DNA from: Rhizobium sp. TH2
Lineage (GTDB): Bacteria; Pseudomonadota; Alphaproteobacteria; Rhizobiales; Rhizobiaceae
Direction: 5' to 3'
Assembly: GCF_024707525.1 (NCBI RefSeq)
Contig: NZ_CP062231.1
Coordinates: 310,001-374,000 of the forward strand
DNA length: 64,000 nucleotides
This document shows, piece after piece, positions 26,987-36,467 of the stretch. The notes below the pieces were generated by a model, which worked only from the letters and a program-made list of their open reading frames with translations, was not told the DNA's origin and searched no databases. Within the stretch, counting starts at the first letter, position 1. Each line of letters begins with the position of its first letter. Position numbers and translations under genes: made by a program.

Positions 26987-29218
26987 ATGTTGAAATTCGC
27001 CCCGAAGTCTCTTGCGCCGAAGCTCCTGCTTGTCACCGGCGCCATCATTGCTCTTCTTCTTCTCGCTTCCAATTTCGTATTGATCGGCCAGACGCGTGAT
27101 CGCGTTCATTCGCTGATCATGGCCCAGGCCGAGACCGAGGCCAAGGCGATCGCGCAGGGCATCGTCACGGAGACCGGGGCGCTCGCCAGCGCCGCGCGTA
27201 CCATGTCCGGCGTCATTTCGCATGGTCATCAGCTCGGCTCGTTCGACCGCAAGGCGGTGATTGATATTCTCAAGACCGGCCTCGAACAGCAGAAGATGGC
27301 GTTCGGCAGTTGGTTTGCGGAAGCGCCTGAAGGCTTCGACAAGCGCCAGGCGGAATCCAAGGACAAGCTCGATCTCGGCGGCAACAAGAACGGCGTCTTC
27401 ACGCCCTATTGGACCAAGGCCAAGGATGGCTCGGCGAGCTTCAGCACGTTTGCCGAGGACTACGCGGCGGAATGGTACGAGAAAGCAGCGACATCGCAGA
27501 TGGGAGCGATCACCAAGCCCTATGTCGCCTCGGAAATCGTTCCGCCGACCGCCATGAGCTCGATCGCCTATCCCGTCATGTCGGATGGCAAGCTGATCGG
27601 CGTCACGGGGGTCGATGTCTCTCTCGGCATGCTGCAGGAGAGCCTCGCCAAGCTCACGCCCTTCGGCACGGGCCGGGTGCTGCTGCTGTCGCAGGATGGC
27701 AAATGGCTGGTCTCGCCCAGTGCGGACCTGCTCAACAAAGACTATAAGGATGTGTCGCCGGATGCCGTGAAGGCCGCGCTCACCGATGGCAAGATGACGA
27801 CCCTTACGGATATCGAAGGGGCCGACGGCGCCCGCTTCAATCGCCTCGTCTACCCCTTCGCGCTGCCGGATCTCAATGTCAGCTGGGTGCTGCTCGTCGA
27901 TATCCCGGATGCTGCGCTCGCCACGCCCGTGCGTGACCAGACCATAATGATGGTCATCGGCGGCATTGCCGTGTTGCTTGCGGCACTTGCCGGCCTCTAC
28001 TTCGCCGCTCGCGGCTTCGTCGCCAAGCCGCTCGAAGGCCTGATCGGCGATGTCGGCCGCATGAGCGCTGGCGATTACAGCGCGCCCGTCTCCGGCCAGG
28101 ACCGCCAGGATGAAACCGGCGCCGTCGCCCAGGCGCTCGAAACCTTCCGCCACCGCCTCGCCGATAGCAACCGTCTGGAAGCCGAAGCCACCGAGGCCCG
28201 CCGCCGCGGCGAGGATGAGCGCAGCCGAACCGAGGCAGAGCGCAGCGAGAATGCGCGCGTGCAACAGTTCGTGGTCGGCCAGTTGAAGGATGCGCTCGGC
28301 AAGCTCTCCGCCGGCGATCTCGCTTTCCGCATGAACTCCGAATTCCCTGATGAATACGAGGAACTGAAGACCAATTTCAACTCTGCCATGGAAAGCCTCG
28401 AAGAGACGATCCGCATGGTCGGCCTAGCCGTTTCCAATATCGATGCCGGCACCAGCGAGATTTCCACCGGCGCCAACGACCTGTCGCACCGCACGGAGCA
28501 GCAGGCCGCCCAGATCGAGGAAACAGCCGCCGCCCTTAACGAACTCACCGAACAGGTGCATTCGAGCGCCGAGAACGCCAAGACCGCAGCTTCGGCCGTC
28601 AACAACGCCAACCAGGAAGCAGCCAAGTCGGGCGGCATCGTCAAGAATGCCATCGCCGCGATGCATGGCATCGAGAAATCCTCGGCGCAGATCACCAACA
28701 TCATCGGCGTGATCGACGAGATTGCCTTCCAGACCAACCTGCTGGCGCTGAATGCGGGCGTTGAAGCGGCACGTGCGGGCGATGCGGGCAAGGGCTTTGC
28801 GGTCGTGGCACAGGAAGTACGCGAACTGGCGCAGCGTTCGGCGACGGCGGCAAAGGAGATCAAGTCTCTGATCAGCGCATCGGAATCCCAGGTTAATGAT
28901 GGCGTGGCTTTGGTTGCCCAGACCGGTACGGCGCTGGAGGCGATCTCCAGCCAGGTCGTACACATCAACGGCCTGATCAACATGATATCGGTGTCGTCGA
29001 GCGAACAGGCCGCTGGCCTGCGCGAAATGAACACCGCCATGCACCACATGGACCAGGTCACCCAGCAGAACGCGGCAATGGTGGAGGAAACCACTGCCGC
29101 CTCGGTCTCGCTCAGCGATGAAGCCGCACAGTTGAAGGCACTGGTTGCGAGGTTCCGGGTATCAGGCGGGGCCTCATCGCGCGATCTCAGATCAGTCGCG
29201 CACCGCATGCGGGCGTGA
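26987..29218 (+). CDS. Methyl-accepting chemotaxis protein with dCache sensor
   Basis: 743 residues. TM1 is about 13-34 (LLVTGAIIALLLLASNFVLI), followed by a periplasmic double-Cache domain about 40-305 (WTKAKDGSASFSTFAEDYAA, SIAYPVMSDGKLIGVTGVDV), TM2 about 320-340, HAMP about 340-395, and a second HAMP-like stretch about 430-480. The signalling tip is IDEIAFQTNLLALNAGVEAA, then GKGFAVVAQEVRELAQRS. No CheR-tethering pentapeptide is at the C-terminus. Ligand unknown; dCache receptors often bind amino or organic acids. The start ATG follows CCGAGG. Confidence 0.92.
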   Translation: MLKFAPKSLAPKLLLVTGAIIALLLLASNFVLIGQTRDRVHSLIMAQAETEAKAIAQGIVTETGALASAARTMSGVISHGHQLGSFDRKAVIDILKTGLEQQKMAFGSWFAEAPEGFDKRQAESKDKLDLGGNKNGVFTPYWTKAKDGSASFSTFAEDYAAEWYEKAATSQMGAITKPYVASEIVPPTAMSSIAYPVMSDGKLIGVTGVDVSLGMLQESLAKLTPFGTGRVLLLSQDGKWLVSPSADLLNKDYKDVSPDAVKAALTDGKMTTLTDIEGADGARFNRLVYPFALPDLNVSWVLLVDIPDAALATPVRDQTIMMVIGGIAVLLAALAGLYFAARGFVAKPLEGLIGDVGRMSAGDYSAPVSGQDRQDETGAVAQALETFRHRLADSNRLEAEATEARRRGEDERSRTEAERSENARVQQFVVGQLKDALGKLSAGDLAFRMNSEFPDEYEELKTNFNSAMESLEETIRMVGLAVSNIDAGTSEISTGANDLSHRTEQQAAQIEETAAALNELTEQVHSSAENAKTAASAVNNANQEAAKSGGIVKNAIAAMHGIEKSSAQITNIIGVIDEIAFQTNLLALNAGVEAARAGDAGKGFAVVAQEVRELAQRSATAAKEIKSLISASESQVNDGVALVAQTGTALEAISSQVVHINGLINMISVSSSEQAAGLREMNTAMHHMDQVTQQNAAMVEETTAASVSLSDEAAQLKALVARFRVSGGASSRDLRSVAHRMRA

Positions 29219-29243
29219 TTGCAGCAAGCGCTTCAAAGATCTC

Positions 29244-29281
29244 CAACGTCCGCCCGGCAATGGCTTGCCTGGCGGACGTTG
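29244..29281 (+). terminator. Strong hairpin after the chemoreceptor gene
   Basis: The outer 11-bp stem CAACGTCCGCC / GGCGGACGTTG and inner GGCAA / TTGCC stem are separated by one mismatch, with a TGGC loop. It starts 26 bases after the stop. There is no T-run, so it may be a Rho-assisted or mRNA-stabilising 3' end. Confidence 0.55.
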
Positions 29282-29411
29282 CGACATTTATCCCACGGCC
29301 ATCATCCGCTCAGACCGAATGACGGGATCGTGATCGCCTTTCGCCTTGCCGCAGTGCAAAAATTCTCGCTAGGAATCGGTCTCGATTGATCCCTGCCTGA
29401 AAAGAACCGCC

Positions 29412-30107
29412 TTGCCGCCCTTTGAATCGCCTCTCTCCCGCCGCCACTTCATTCTCGGCTCCCTGTCAGCGACTGCTGCTTTGGCGGGGTGTTCCACCTC
29501 GATCCGCGCACCAGTTCCCGGATTTGCCACGCGCCCCATCGCGCCGCCGACATCAGCGGAACTCGCCGTTATCTACGGGCCCAAGCAGGATGGTGACTTT
29601 GTCCTGCCGGCAATACCCTATGAGCGGATCGATCCCAAATTCTACCGCCAGCGCGTTGCCAACCCGACCGCTGAGCGCCCGGGCACCGTTGTCGTCGATA
29701 CGCCGTCGCGGTTCCTCTATGTCATAGAGCCGGGTGGCACTGCGATGCGCTACGGCGTCGGCATCGGCCGCGATGGTTTCGCCTGGCAGGGCGAGGGCGT
29801 GATCCAATGGCGGCAGCACTGGCCTCACTGGAAGCCGCCGAATGAGATGGTTGCGCGTCAGCCCGAACTGGCCCGCTATTCGATTGACAAGGGCGGCATG
29901 AAGCCGGGGCTGGAAAATCCGCTGGGATCGCGTGCGCTCTATATCTTCCAGAACGGCGCGGACACGCTTTACCGGCTCCATGGATCGCCGCAATGGGATT
30001 CCATCGGCAAGGCGACCTCGTCGGGCTGTGTCCGGCTGATCAATCAGGATGTGATCGATCTTTATGAGCGCGTGCCATACCACGCCAAGATCGTCGTTTA
30101 TCAATAG
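29412..30107 (+). CDS. L,D-transpeptidase (YkuD), Tat-exported lipoprotein
   Basis: 231 residues from a TTG start. The twin-arginine motif SRRHFILGS and the lipobox LAGC (Cys about 26) indicate Tat export and lipidation. The YkuD catalytic domain (about 90-230) ends with LHGSPQWDSIGKATSSGCVR, holding the catalytic His and Cys. It probably makes 3-3 cross-links in peptidoglycan or anchors outer-membrane proteins. The start is tentative because no other in-frame start precedes the RR motif. Confidence 0.88.
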   Translation: MPPFESPLSRRHFILGSLSATAALAGCSTSIRAPVPGFATRPIAPPTSAELAVIYGPKQDGDFVLPAIPYERIDPKFYRQRVANPTAERPGTVVVDTPSRFLYVIEPGGTAMRYGVGIGRDGFAWQGEGVIQWRQHWPHWKPPNEMVARQPELARYSIDKGGMKPGLENPLGSRALYIFQNGADTLYRLHGSPQWDSIGKATSSGCVRLINQDVIDLYERVPYHAKIVVYQ

Positions 30108-30122
30108 GCTCGTAGCGAGGCG

Positions 30123-31067
30123 TTAAAGCCTCGCCACCCGCTCGGTCAGCAGTTCGAAGAAGCCTTCGTCATCGACATCCCTAAGCACCAGCGCATTGTG
30201 CTTGCGCTTGGTCACCTGCCACCAGTCGACCACCGTCATGCCCAGTGTCAGTTCGGAGTTGAGTTCGATCTCGACATTGCATTCCCGGCCCTTGTAGAAC
30301 TCTGGCCTGATCAGGTAGGCGATCACGTTGGGGTCGTGTAGCGGCCCGCCATCCGAGCCGTATTTCACGACGTCGAAACGCTCGAAGAAGGCCAGCATGT
30401 CGGCCAGCGCCACCGCGGGCTTGGTGCCGACAGCGCGGATTTTGTCGACGCGCCGCCTGTAGGTCAGCACCTTATGCGTCAGGTCGAGCGGGATCATGAC
30501 AATGCGGATGCCGGATTTGAAGACGATCTCCGCTGCTTCCGGATCGACATAGATGTTGAATTCCGCCGCCGGCGTGATGTTGCCGACCTCGAAATAAGCG
30601 CCGCCCATCAACACGATCTCCTGGACACGGCCAACGATATCAGGCGCCTTCTGGAAAGCCGTCGCGATATTGGTCAGCGAGCCGAGCGGGCAGAGCGTGA
30701 CAGTGCCCGAGGGTTCGCTGCGCAGTGTCTCGATAATGAAATCGACGCCGTGCTGCACCTGAAGCGGCGTCACCGGATCGAAGAGTTCGGGACCGTCCAG
30801 TCCGGTCGCGCCATGCACATGCTCGGCGGTCACCAGCGGCCGTTTCAGCGGCCTGTCGCAGCCGGCAAACACTTTCACGTCGGTACGGTTGGAGAAATCG
30901 CAGACGATCCGCGCATTCCTGGAGGTGAGCGCCAGCGGCACGTTTCCTGCAACGGCCGTGATGCCAAGCACCTCGATTTCCTCAGGCGAGCCGAGCGCCA
31001 GCATGATCGCGGCAGCATCGTCCTGGCCGGGATCTGTGTCGATGATGATCTTCCTGGGACTTCCCAT
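30123..31067 (-). CDS. Inosine-uridine preferring nucleoside hydrolase
   Basis: 314 residues. The Ca2+-binding signature IIIDTDPGQDDAAAIMLAL opens the protein, MGGAYFEVGNITPAAEFNIY is the mid-domain substrate region, and GPLHDPNVIAYLI carries the catalytic His. It cleaves ribonucleosides to base and ribose. The ATG at 31067 has GAAGGA at correct spacing; a TTG one codon earlier is less likely. It is divergent from the hsp20 gene, and its start lies just before the heat-shock promoter. Confidence 0.9.
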   Translation of the reverse strand: MGSPRKIIIDTDPGQDDAAAIMLALGSPEEIEVLGITAVAGNVPLALTSRNARIVCDFSNRTDVKVFAGCDRPLKRPLVTAEHVHGATGLDGPELFDPVTPLQVQHGVDFIIETLRSEPSGTVTLCPLGSLTNIATAFQKAPDIVGRVQEIVLMGGAYFEVGNITPAAEFNIYVDPEAAEIVFKSGIRIVMIPLDLTHKVLTYRRRVDKIRAVGTKPAVALADMLAFFERFDVVKYGSDGGPLHDPNVIAYLIRPEFYKGRECNVEIELNSELTLGMTVVDWWQVTKRKHNALVLRDVDDEGFFELLTERVARL

Positions 31068-31130
31068 CAATGCGAATCCTTCAGTCTTTTGTCAGCCTTG
31101 CGCGACCTTGTCTAACCACGCCTTCGACGC

Positions 31131-31159
31131 CTTGCAACTCCCGTACGGTTACACCATAT
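31131..31159 (+). promoter_or_regulatory. RpoH (sigma-32)-type heat-shock promoter
   Basis: CTTGCA at 31131-31136 and CCATAT at 31154-31159 are separated by exactly 17 bp. This is very close to the alphaproteobacterial RpoH consensus CTTGAA-N17-CYTATNT. It lies about 60-90 bp before the hsp20 start, so transcription should begin near 31166. Confidence 0.7.
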
Positions 31160-31166
31160 GAAACAC

Positions 31167-31213
31167 CGTGGATGCTCATCGAGGTCCACGATTTGTCGCT
31201 TGCAGCCAAGGAC
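31167..31213 (+). ncRNA. ROSE-like RNA thermometer in the hsp20 leader
   Basis: Two stacked hairpins fill the predicted 5' leader. The first (31167-31190) has stem CGTGGA / TCCACG with inner CTC / GAG. The second (31195-31213) pairs GUC-G-CUUG with CAAGGAC over a CAGC loop. In it UCGCU (31196-31200) faces the Shine-Dalgarno AGGA (31209-31212) with one bulged G. UYGCU opposite AGGA with a bulged G is the defining feature of ROSE elements, which open on heating. This leader is shorter than classical ROSE RNAs. Confidence 0.65.
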
Positions 31214-31219
31214 ATGATG

Positions 31220-31654
31220 ATGACGAGAGTGACCCCCTTTGCGAGCCCGCTTCTCTTGGGCTTCGACGCAATGGAGAAGACGCTGGAGCGCCTCTCCAAG
31301 ATCAATGACGGCTATCCGCCCTATAATATTGAACGTTTGCGCGCCGACACTGTGACCGGCGAACCTGACCGGCTGCGAATCACGCTGGCCGTCGCCGGCT
31401 TTGCCGAGGAAGACCTCGACGTCACCACCGAAGAAAGCCAGCTCACCATCCGTGGCCGCCAGGCCGCTGAACCCGGCGAGCGGGAATTCCTCCACCGTGG
31501 CATCGCATCGCGACAGTTCCAGCGATGTTTCATGCTCGCCGACGGCATGATCGTCACCGCGGCAGCGCTGAAGAACGGCCTTCTCTCCATCGATCTTGTT
31601 CGTCCCGAACCTGCGAAAATGGTGCGAAAAATTAATATTTCTGTCCCAGACTGA
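31220..31654 (+). CDS. Hsp20-family small heat-shock protein (IbpA-like)
   Basis: 144 residues. The alpha-crystallin domain (about 40-130) shows NIERLRADTVTGEPDRLRIT, LAVAGFAEEDLDV, QLTIRGR and the closing AALKNGLLSIDLVRP. It is an ATP-independent holdase chaperone. The start at 31220 gives a 7-base gap from AAGGA; ATGs at 31214 and 31217 are alternatives. The neighbour DUF1150 gene is a common partner in rhizobia. RpoH promoter and thermometer-like leader predict double heat control. Confidence 0.9.
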   Translation: MTRVTPFASPLLLGFDAMEKTLERLSKINDGYPPYNIERLRADTVTGEPDRLRITLAVAGFAEEDLDVTTEESQLTIRGRQAAEPGEREFLHRGIASRQFQRCFMLADGMIVTAAALKNGLLSIDLVRPEPAKMVRKINISVPD

Positions 31655-31700
31655 ATAATTGCGGAATTGCCGCGTCTCCTAATTAGAAGGAGTTTTTGAC

Positions 31701-31961
31701 ATGATCTCCAAAAACACACAGGCGGGTCGCATGACCAGGAATGAATTCGCGCATCTCGGCGCGGGCAAGGTTGGCTACATCAGGAAGATGCGTTCGGAAG
31801 AAGTTTCCAGCGTATTTCCGGAAGCGCCGGACCTCAACCCGGGCCTCGATCTCTGGGCCCTGTTCGGCGCCGATGGCACGCCCATCCTGCTGACGGACAA
31901 CCGCTCCTCGACCTTCTTCAAGGCCGCCGAGGACGATCTGACGACCGTGGCGCTGCACTAG
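31701..31961 (+). CDS. DUF1150 family protein
   Basis: 86 residues: MTRNEFAHLGAGKVGYIRKM, then FGADGTPILLTDNR, the DUF1150 signature. It is an uncharacterised small protein conserved beside Hsp20 genes in Rhizobiales. AGAAGGAG precedes its ATG, and 46 bp separate it from hsp20. Shared heat-shock transcription is likely. Confidence 0.85.
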   Translation: MISKNTQAGRMTRNEFAHLGAGKVGYIRKMRSEEVSSVFPEAPDLNPGLDLWALFGADGTPILLTDNRSSTFFKAAEDDLTTVALH

Positions 31962-32187
31962 GCGCCGGCGTATACGCAAGATGACCATCCGGTGGATGCC
32001 GGATGCGGGACGAGTAGCATATGCAGGCTTTTCGTGGGAGCTCGACTCGAGCCGCTGAACGAAAGAGCCGCGATATCGCCGGAGTTAAAATGAGCCGGCG
32101 ACACGGGTGAGCGTAATGGCCCCGTTGGTGAATCTGATTTCATTCAACACAAGTATTTCCGCAGCGTGGGTTTCGTAGGGAGGGATA

Positions 32188-32225
32188 TTGCCATTTGGCA
32201 GCGAATGCTCTATATATGACCATAT
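32188..32225 (+). promoter_or_regulatory. Promoter and palindromic operators of the Xre/RES pair
   Basis: TTGCCA (32188-32193) and TATATA (32211-32216) are spaced by 17 bp. Two short palindromes overlap these boxes: TGCCATTTGGCA (32189-32200) at the -35 and ATATGACCATAT (32214-32225) at the -10/start region. This suits autorepression by the antitoxin. Confidence 0.6.
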
Positions 32226-32236
32226 TGGAGAAATGT

Positions 32237-32650
32237 ATGGCCAACCTGCAACTGATTGAAACCACGCCTTATGATTTTTCTCCGCATCCGATCACCGATG
32301 CGGAGGCGCAGGTGATGTTCCGCGCCGCGCTCACTCTGTTCCGCCTGTGGGATATCACCGACGACCACGCCGCGACGCTGCTCGATATGCCCGTCCGCAC
32401 CTTCCGGCGCTGGAAGGCGGGCGATACCGGCCGCATGAGCCGGGACTTGAAGGCGCGGCTTTCCAATCTGATGGGTATCCACAAGGCGCTGCGGCTGATC
32501 TTCCATGAACCGCCCCGCGGTTATTCGTGGGTAAAGGCACCCAACGCGGCCTTTGGCGGCCGCCCCGCCATCGACGTGATGCTCGGCGGCGAACTGACTG
32601 ACCTGATGCGGGTGCGGCGATATCTGGACGCCGAGCGCGGCGCCTGGTGA
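32237..32650 (+). CDS. Xre/MbcA/ParS-like antitoxin (DUF2384)
   Basis: 137 residues. The N-terminal HTH-like region has AALTLFRLWDITDDHAATLL, MPVRTFRRWKAG. The C-terminal toxin-binding domain (DUF2384) has MGIHKALRLIF and FGGRPAIDVMLGGELTDLMR. This is the antitoxin of RES-Xre (ParST/MbcTA) systems. GGAGAAATGT precedes the ATG. The toxin follows after 11 bp. Confidence 0.88.
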   Translation: MANLQLIETTPYDFSPHPITDAEAQVMFRAALTLFRLWDITDDHAATLLDMPVRTFRRWKAGDTGRMSRDLKARLSNLMGIHKALRLIFHEPPRGYSWVKAPNAAFGGRPAIDVMLGGELTDLMRVRRYLDAERGAW

Positions 32651-32661
32651 TGGAGCCGTGA

Positions 32662-33369
32662 ATGGATGTTACGGCGCTTCCCGTCTCGCAGATTGAATGG
32701 CGTGGTGCCGTCCGCGTTATCCGCAGCCTATTTCCGCCGATCGATCTCTTCGAGGACATTGCCGATCCCGCCGACTGGCCGCTTCTGATCGCTGCCGAAC
32801 AGAAGACCAATCCGCGGCTGATGGAGAGTATCGGCAGCCTCGACCTCGTGCCGCCCGCCCGCCGCGTCTCCGGCCCGGGCTCGAGCTACCTCATGGCGCC
32901 GTTCACCCATGCCACCCCCGACCGGCCGAGTCGTTTCAGCAACGGGACATTCGGCATCCTCTATGTCGCCGATGCCTTCGAGACCGCACTTTTCGAGACC
33001 ATCCATCATCACGCGCTGTTCATGGCACGAACGAGCGAACGGCGGGGCTGGACATCGCAGTTCCGGGAGATCCTGATGGATGTCGAGGCAGAACTCCATG
33101 ATATTCGCGGTGACGATGCCTTTTCGGCCGTGCTCAATCCAGCCGATTATTTCGAAAGCCAGGCTCTCGGCCAGAGGCTGAAGGACTCAGACAGTCAAGG
33201 CATCGTCTATCCCAGCATCCGCAGGGAGGGCGGAGAATGCGTCGCACTGTTCTATCCCGATCTGGCTGGCAACGCCCGCCAAGGTCGCCATCTCGATTAC
33301 CATTGGGATGGCGGGCGGGTTGACATGGTGCGGGATGCAGGGTCCGGCGCGGTGTACCGGGTGGTTTAG
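32662..33369 (+). CDS. RES-domain toxin (NAD+ phosphorylase/glycohydrolase type)
   Basis: 235 residues. The RES residues are visible: Arg in RRVSGPGSSYLMAPF, then NGTFGILYVADAFETALFET, then DSQGIVYPSIRREGGECVAL with the conserved Ser. RES toxins deplete NAD+ or ADP-ribosylate targets when freed from their Xre partner. The frame is intact, so the toxin is probably functional. It is longer than the minimal RES domain because of a 55-residue N-terminal part. Confidence 0.88.
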   Translation: MDVTALPVSQIEWRGAVRVIRSLFPPIDLFEDIADPADWPLLIAAEQKTNPRLMESIGSLDLVPPARRVSGPGSSYLMAPFTHATPDRPSRFSNGTFGILYVADAFETALFETIHHHALFMARTSERRGWTSQFREILMDVEAELHDIRGDDAFSAVLNPADYFESQALGQRLKDSDSQGIVYPSIRREGGECVALFYPDLAGNARQGRHLDYHWDGGRVDMVRDAGSGAVYRVV

Positions 33370-33417
33370 AGCCTCTTGCATTGAAATGGAGCCGGTTCTG
33401 CCGGAGCAGGTTTTCGT

Positions 33418-33484
33418 CAGGATCAGAGGCGATTGGCGAAGGTCGTACCCAGATCTACGGCCGAGCCGATCGCCTCTGATCCTG
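33418..33484. repeat. Inverted repeat between RES toxin and trmB
   Basis: Perfect 16-bp arms (33418-33433, beginning CAGGATCAGAGG, and 33469-33484) flank a 35-base partly complementary loop, in the gap between two convergent genes. It could serve as a two-way terminator or be a copy of a dispersed palindromic repeat. Confidence 0.6.
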
Positions 33485-33526
33485 GCGGAAAGATGCCCGG
33501 CCCCTCGGGTTGGCTGAAGCCTCCCG

Positions 33527-34254
33527 TCAAACCTTCCTGAACGTCAGATAAGCCGAACTCCGGCCCTCTCTCCGCGCCTTGGCCTCATAGCGCGTGCTCG
33601 GCCAGTCCTCGAACGGCGTCAACCAGTCGCTGGCGTTGCGGGCCGTCCATTCCAGGCCGCCGTGGTGGTCGACATGCTGGAGCACCCAGTTCACATAGGT
33701 GTCGATATCGGACGCGAAGCAGAACAGCGCACCCGGCTTCAGCGCCCGATGCAAGCGGGCGAGATTGACTTGGCTGACGAAGCGCCGTTTCCAGTGCCTC
33801 TTCTTCGGCCACGGATCGGGATAGAGCAGGTCGATCTGGTCGATCGACTCCGGCGGCAGCCAGTCAAGCACTTCCACCGCGTCGTCGTCATAAAGCCGGA
33901 TATTCTTCAGGCCCAGTTGCTCGATCAGGGCCAGCAGCTTCGCCATGGAATTGACGAAGGGCTCGACGCCGATGAAGCCGGTTTCCGGATTGGTCGCCGC
34001 ACGATGGATCAGGTGTTCGCCGCCGCCGAAGCCGATTTCAAGCCGGATCGCCTTGACGGGAACCTCGAAGAGGGATGCGAACGCCGGGGGTGGAGGCGAC
34101 TTGAGGTCGAGCTTCAAGAGCCCGAGCGATTCACCCATCAGCCGTTCCTGGTTCGGCCGTAGCGGCTTGCCTTTGCGGCGCCCGAAAAAGGCTTCGGTGG
34201 AGCGCGATTTGCGCCCCCCACCGAGATCCTGTTCCTCGTTGTCGTTGTCTGCGA

Positions 34255-34258
<4 letters not shown>
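33527..34258 (-). CDS. trmB: tRNA (guanine-N7)-methyltransferase
   Basis: 243 residues from a GTG that overlaps the metK stop (GTGA). The SAM-binding motif is [15 protein letters not shown], and [19 protein letters not shown] is the family signature. It methylates G46 in tRNA variable loops. The N-terminal 30 residues ([18 protein letters not shown]) are extra and polar. The metK-trmB pairing is typical of Rhizobiales. Confidence 0.93.
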
Positions 34259-35493
<1,235 letters not shown>

Positions 35494-35894
35494 TATGGGA
35501 ATTCCCCTCAGTGAAGATAGCGGTGCTCTGTGTAGAGAGTTCGCTGCGGAAAAACAAGCGCACAAGGATATGGATATATCTTTATATCATTCGTTTTTCG
35601 CGGTTTATGCCCGCTTTTTGCCACTTTCGGCCATCCATCGGTGAATTCCGACAATAGGAATTCCCGAAGAGTCCTTTCCCCGCAAAAACATTTCGCAGCT
35701 ATCGTCGCGCCGAGGACAAGTGATTGGATTGTTGCGAGTTGTGTTTTGCGCACTGGCAACCAAGAGCCCGCTGACCCATCGGCCGGCTATTCGCGCAATA
35801 TTTCCCAGGAAATTGCCACCGCTGATGCGCGGCAAATGTCCATGGTGAGACGGTCGGTTGCGAGCCCTTTTTATCGGGCTCGCAATCGTATGGA
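35494..35894 (-). other. Long metK leader/intergenic region
   Basis: About 400 bases between the XRE gene and metK contain no believable gene. An interrupted palindrome GATATA-TCTT-TATATC (35573-35588) lies 80 bp before metK in an AT-rich stretch and could be an operator or promoter core. No known SAM riboswitch fold was recognised by eye. Confidence 0.5.
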
Positions 35895-36317
35895 TTATTC
35901 AGCTTCGGCTTCGGCGGCGAGCGCCTTGACGAGATCGACCAGCTTGCGGCGGACCTTCGGATCGTTGATCTTGACGAAGGAGCGGTTGAGCTGCAGGCCC
36001 TCGGAAGAGGACAGGAAGTCCACCACATAGTTCGAGCTCGACGCTTCGGCCATGCCGGCAGGCGTATTTGCCGGGTTGCCGTCGGGCGCGTCCTCGAAGA
36101 AGAACGAGACCGGAACATTCAGGATGCCGGATATCGCCTGCAGACGGCTGGCGCCGACGCGATTGGTACCCTTCTCGTATTTCTGGATCTGCTGGAATGT
36201 AATTCCGAGTGCTTCCCCAAGCTTTTCCTGGCTCATGCCAAGCATAGTACGGCGCAATCGGATCCGACTTCCAACATGGATGTCGATCGGGTTGGGCTTC
36301 TTCTTGTTTTCAATCAT
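35895..36317 (-). CDS. XRE-family helix-turn-helix regulator
   Basis: 140 residues. The HTH (about 15-70) is VGSRIRLRRTMLGMSQEKLG, then GITFQQIQKYEKGTNRVGAS. The rest is an alanine/acid-rich tail that ends KLVDLVKALAAEAEAE. This regulator is conserved next to metK in rhizobia and resembles the SinR-like/PraR group linked to attachment and quorum control. AGGAAA lies upstream of the ATG. Its targets are unknown here. Confidence 0.85.
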   Translation of the reverse strand: MIENKKKPNPIDIHVGSRIRLRRTMLGMSQEKLGEALGITFQQIQKYEKGTNRVGASRLQAISGILNVPVSFFFEDAPDGNPANTPAGMAEASSSNYVVDFLSSSEGLQLNRSFVKINDPKVRRKLVDLVKALAAEAEAE

Positions 36318-36467
36318 GGCTGTTATTTCCTATGTGAAGCGGTGGAGCGACTGACAGTTGTCAATTCCGCTACGTGCAATACGCAAGCGCTGGGAAACCA
36401 TTGCGAACGTCTTCACCATAGCGGGCATCGGCCACTCGGACCACTATGCCTTTTTAGGGGTTTTTGG

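Noticed and set aside
31958..32143. 61-codon minus-strand frame between DUF1150 and the antitoxin
   Set aside because: Ser/Pro-rich, lacks a ribosome binding site and any family resemblance.
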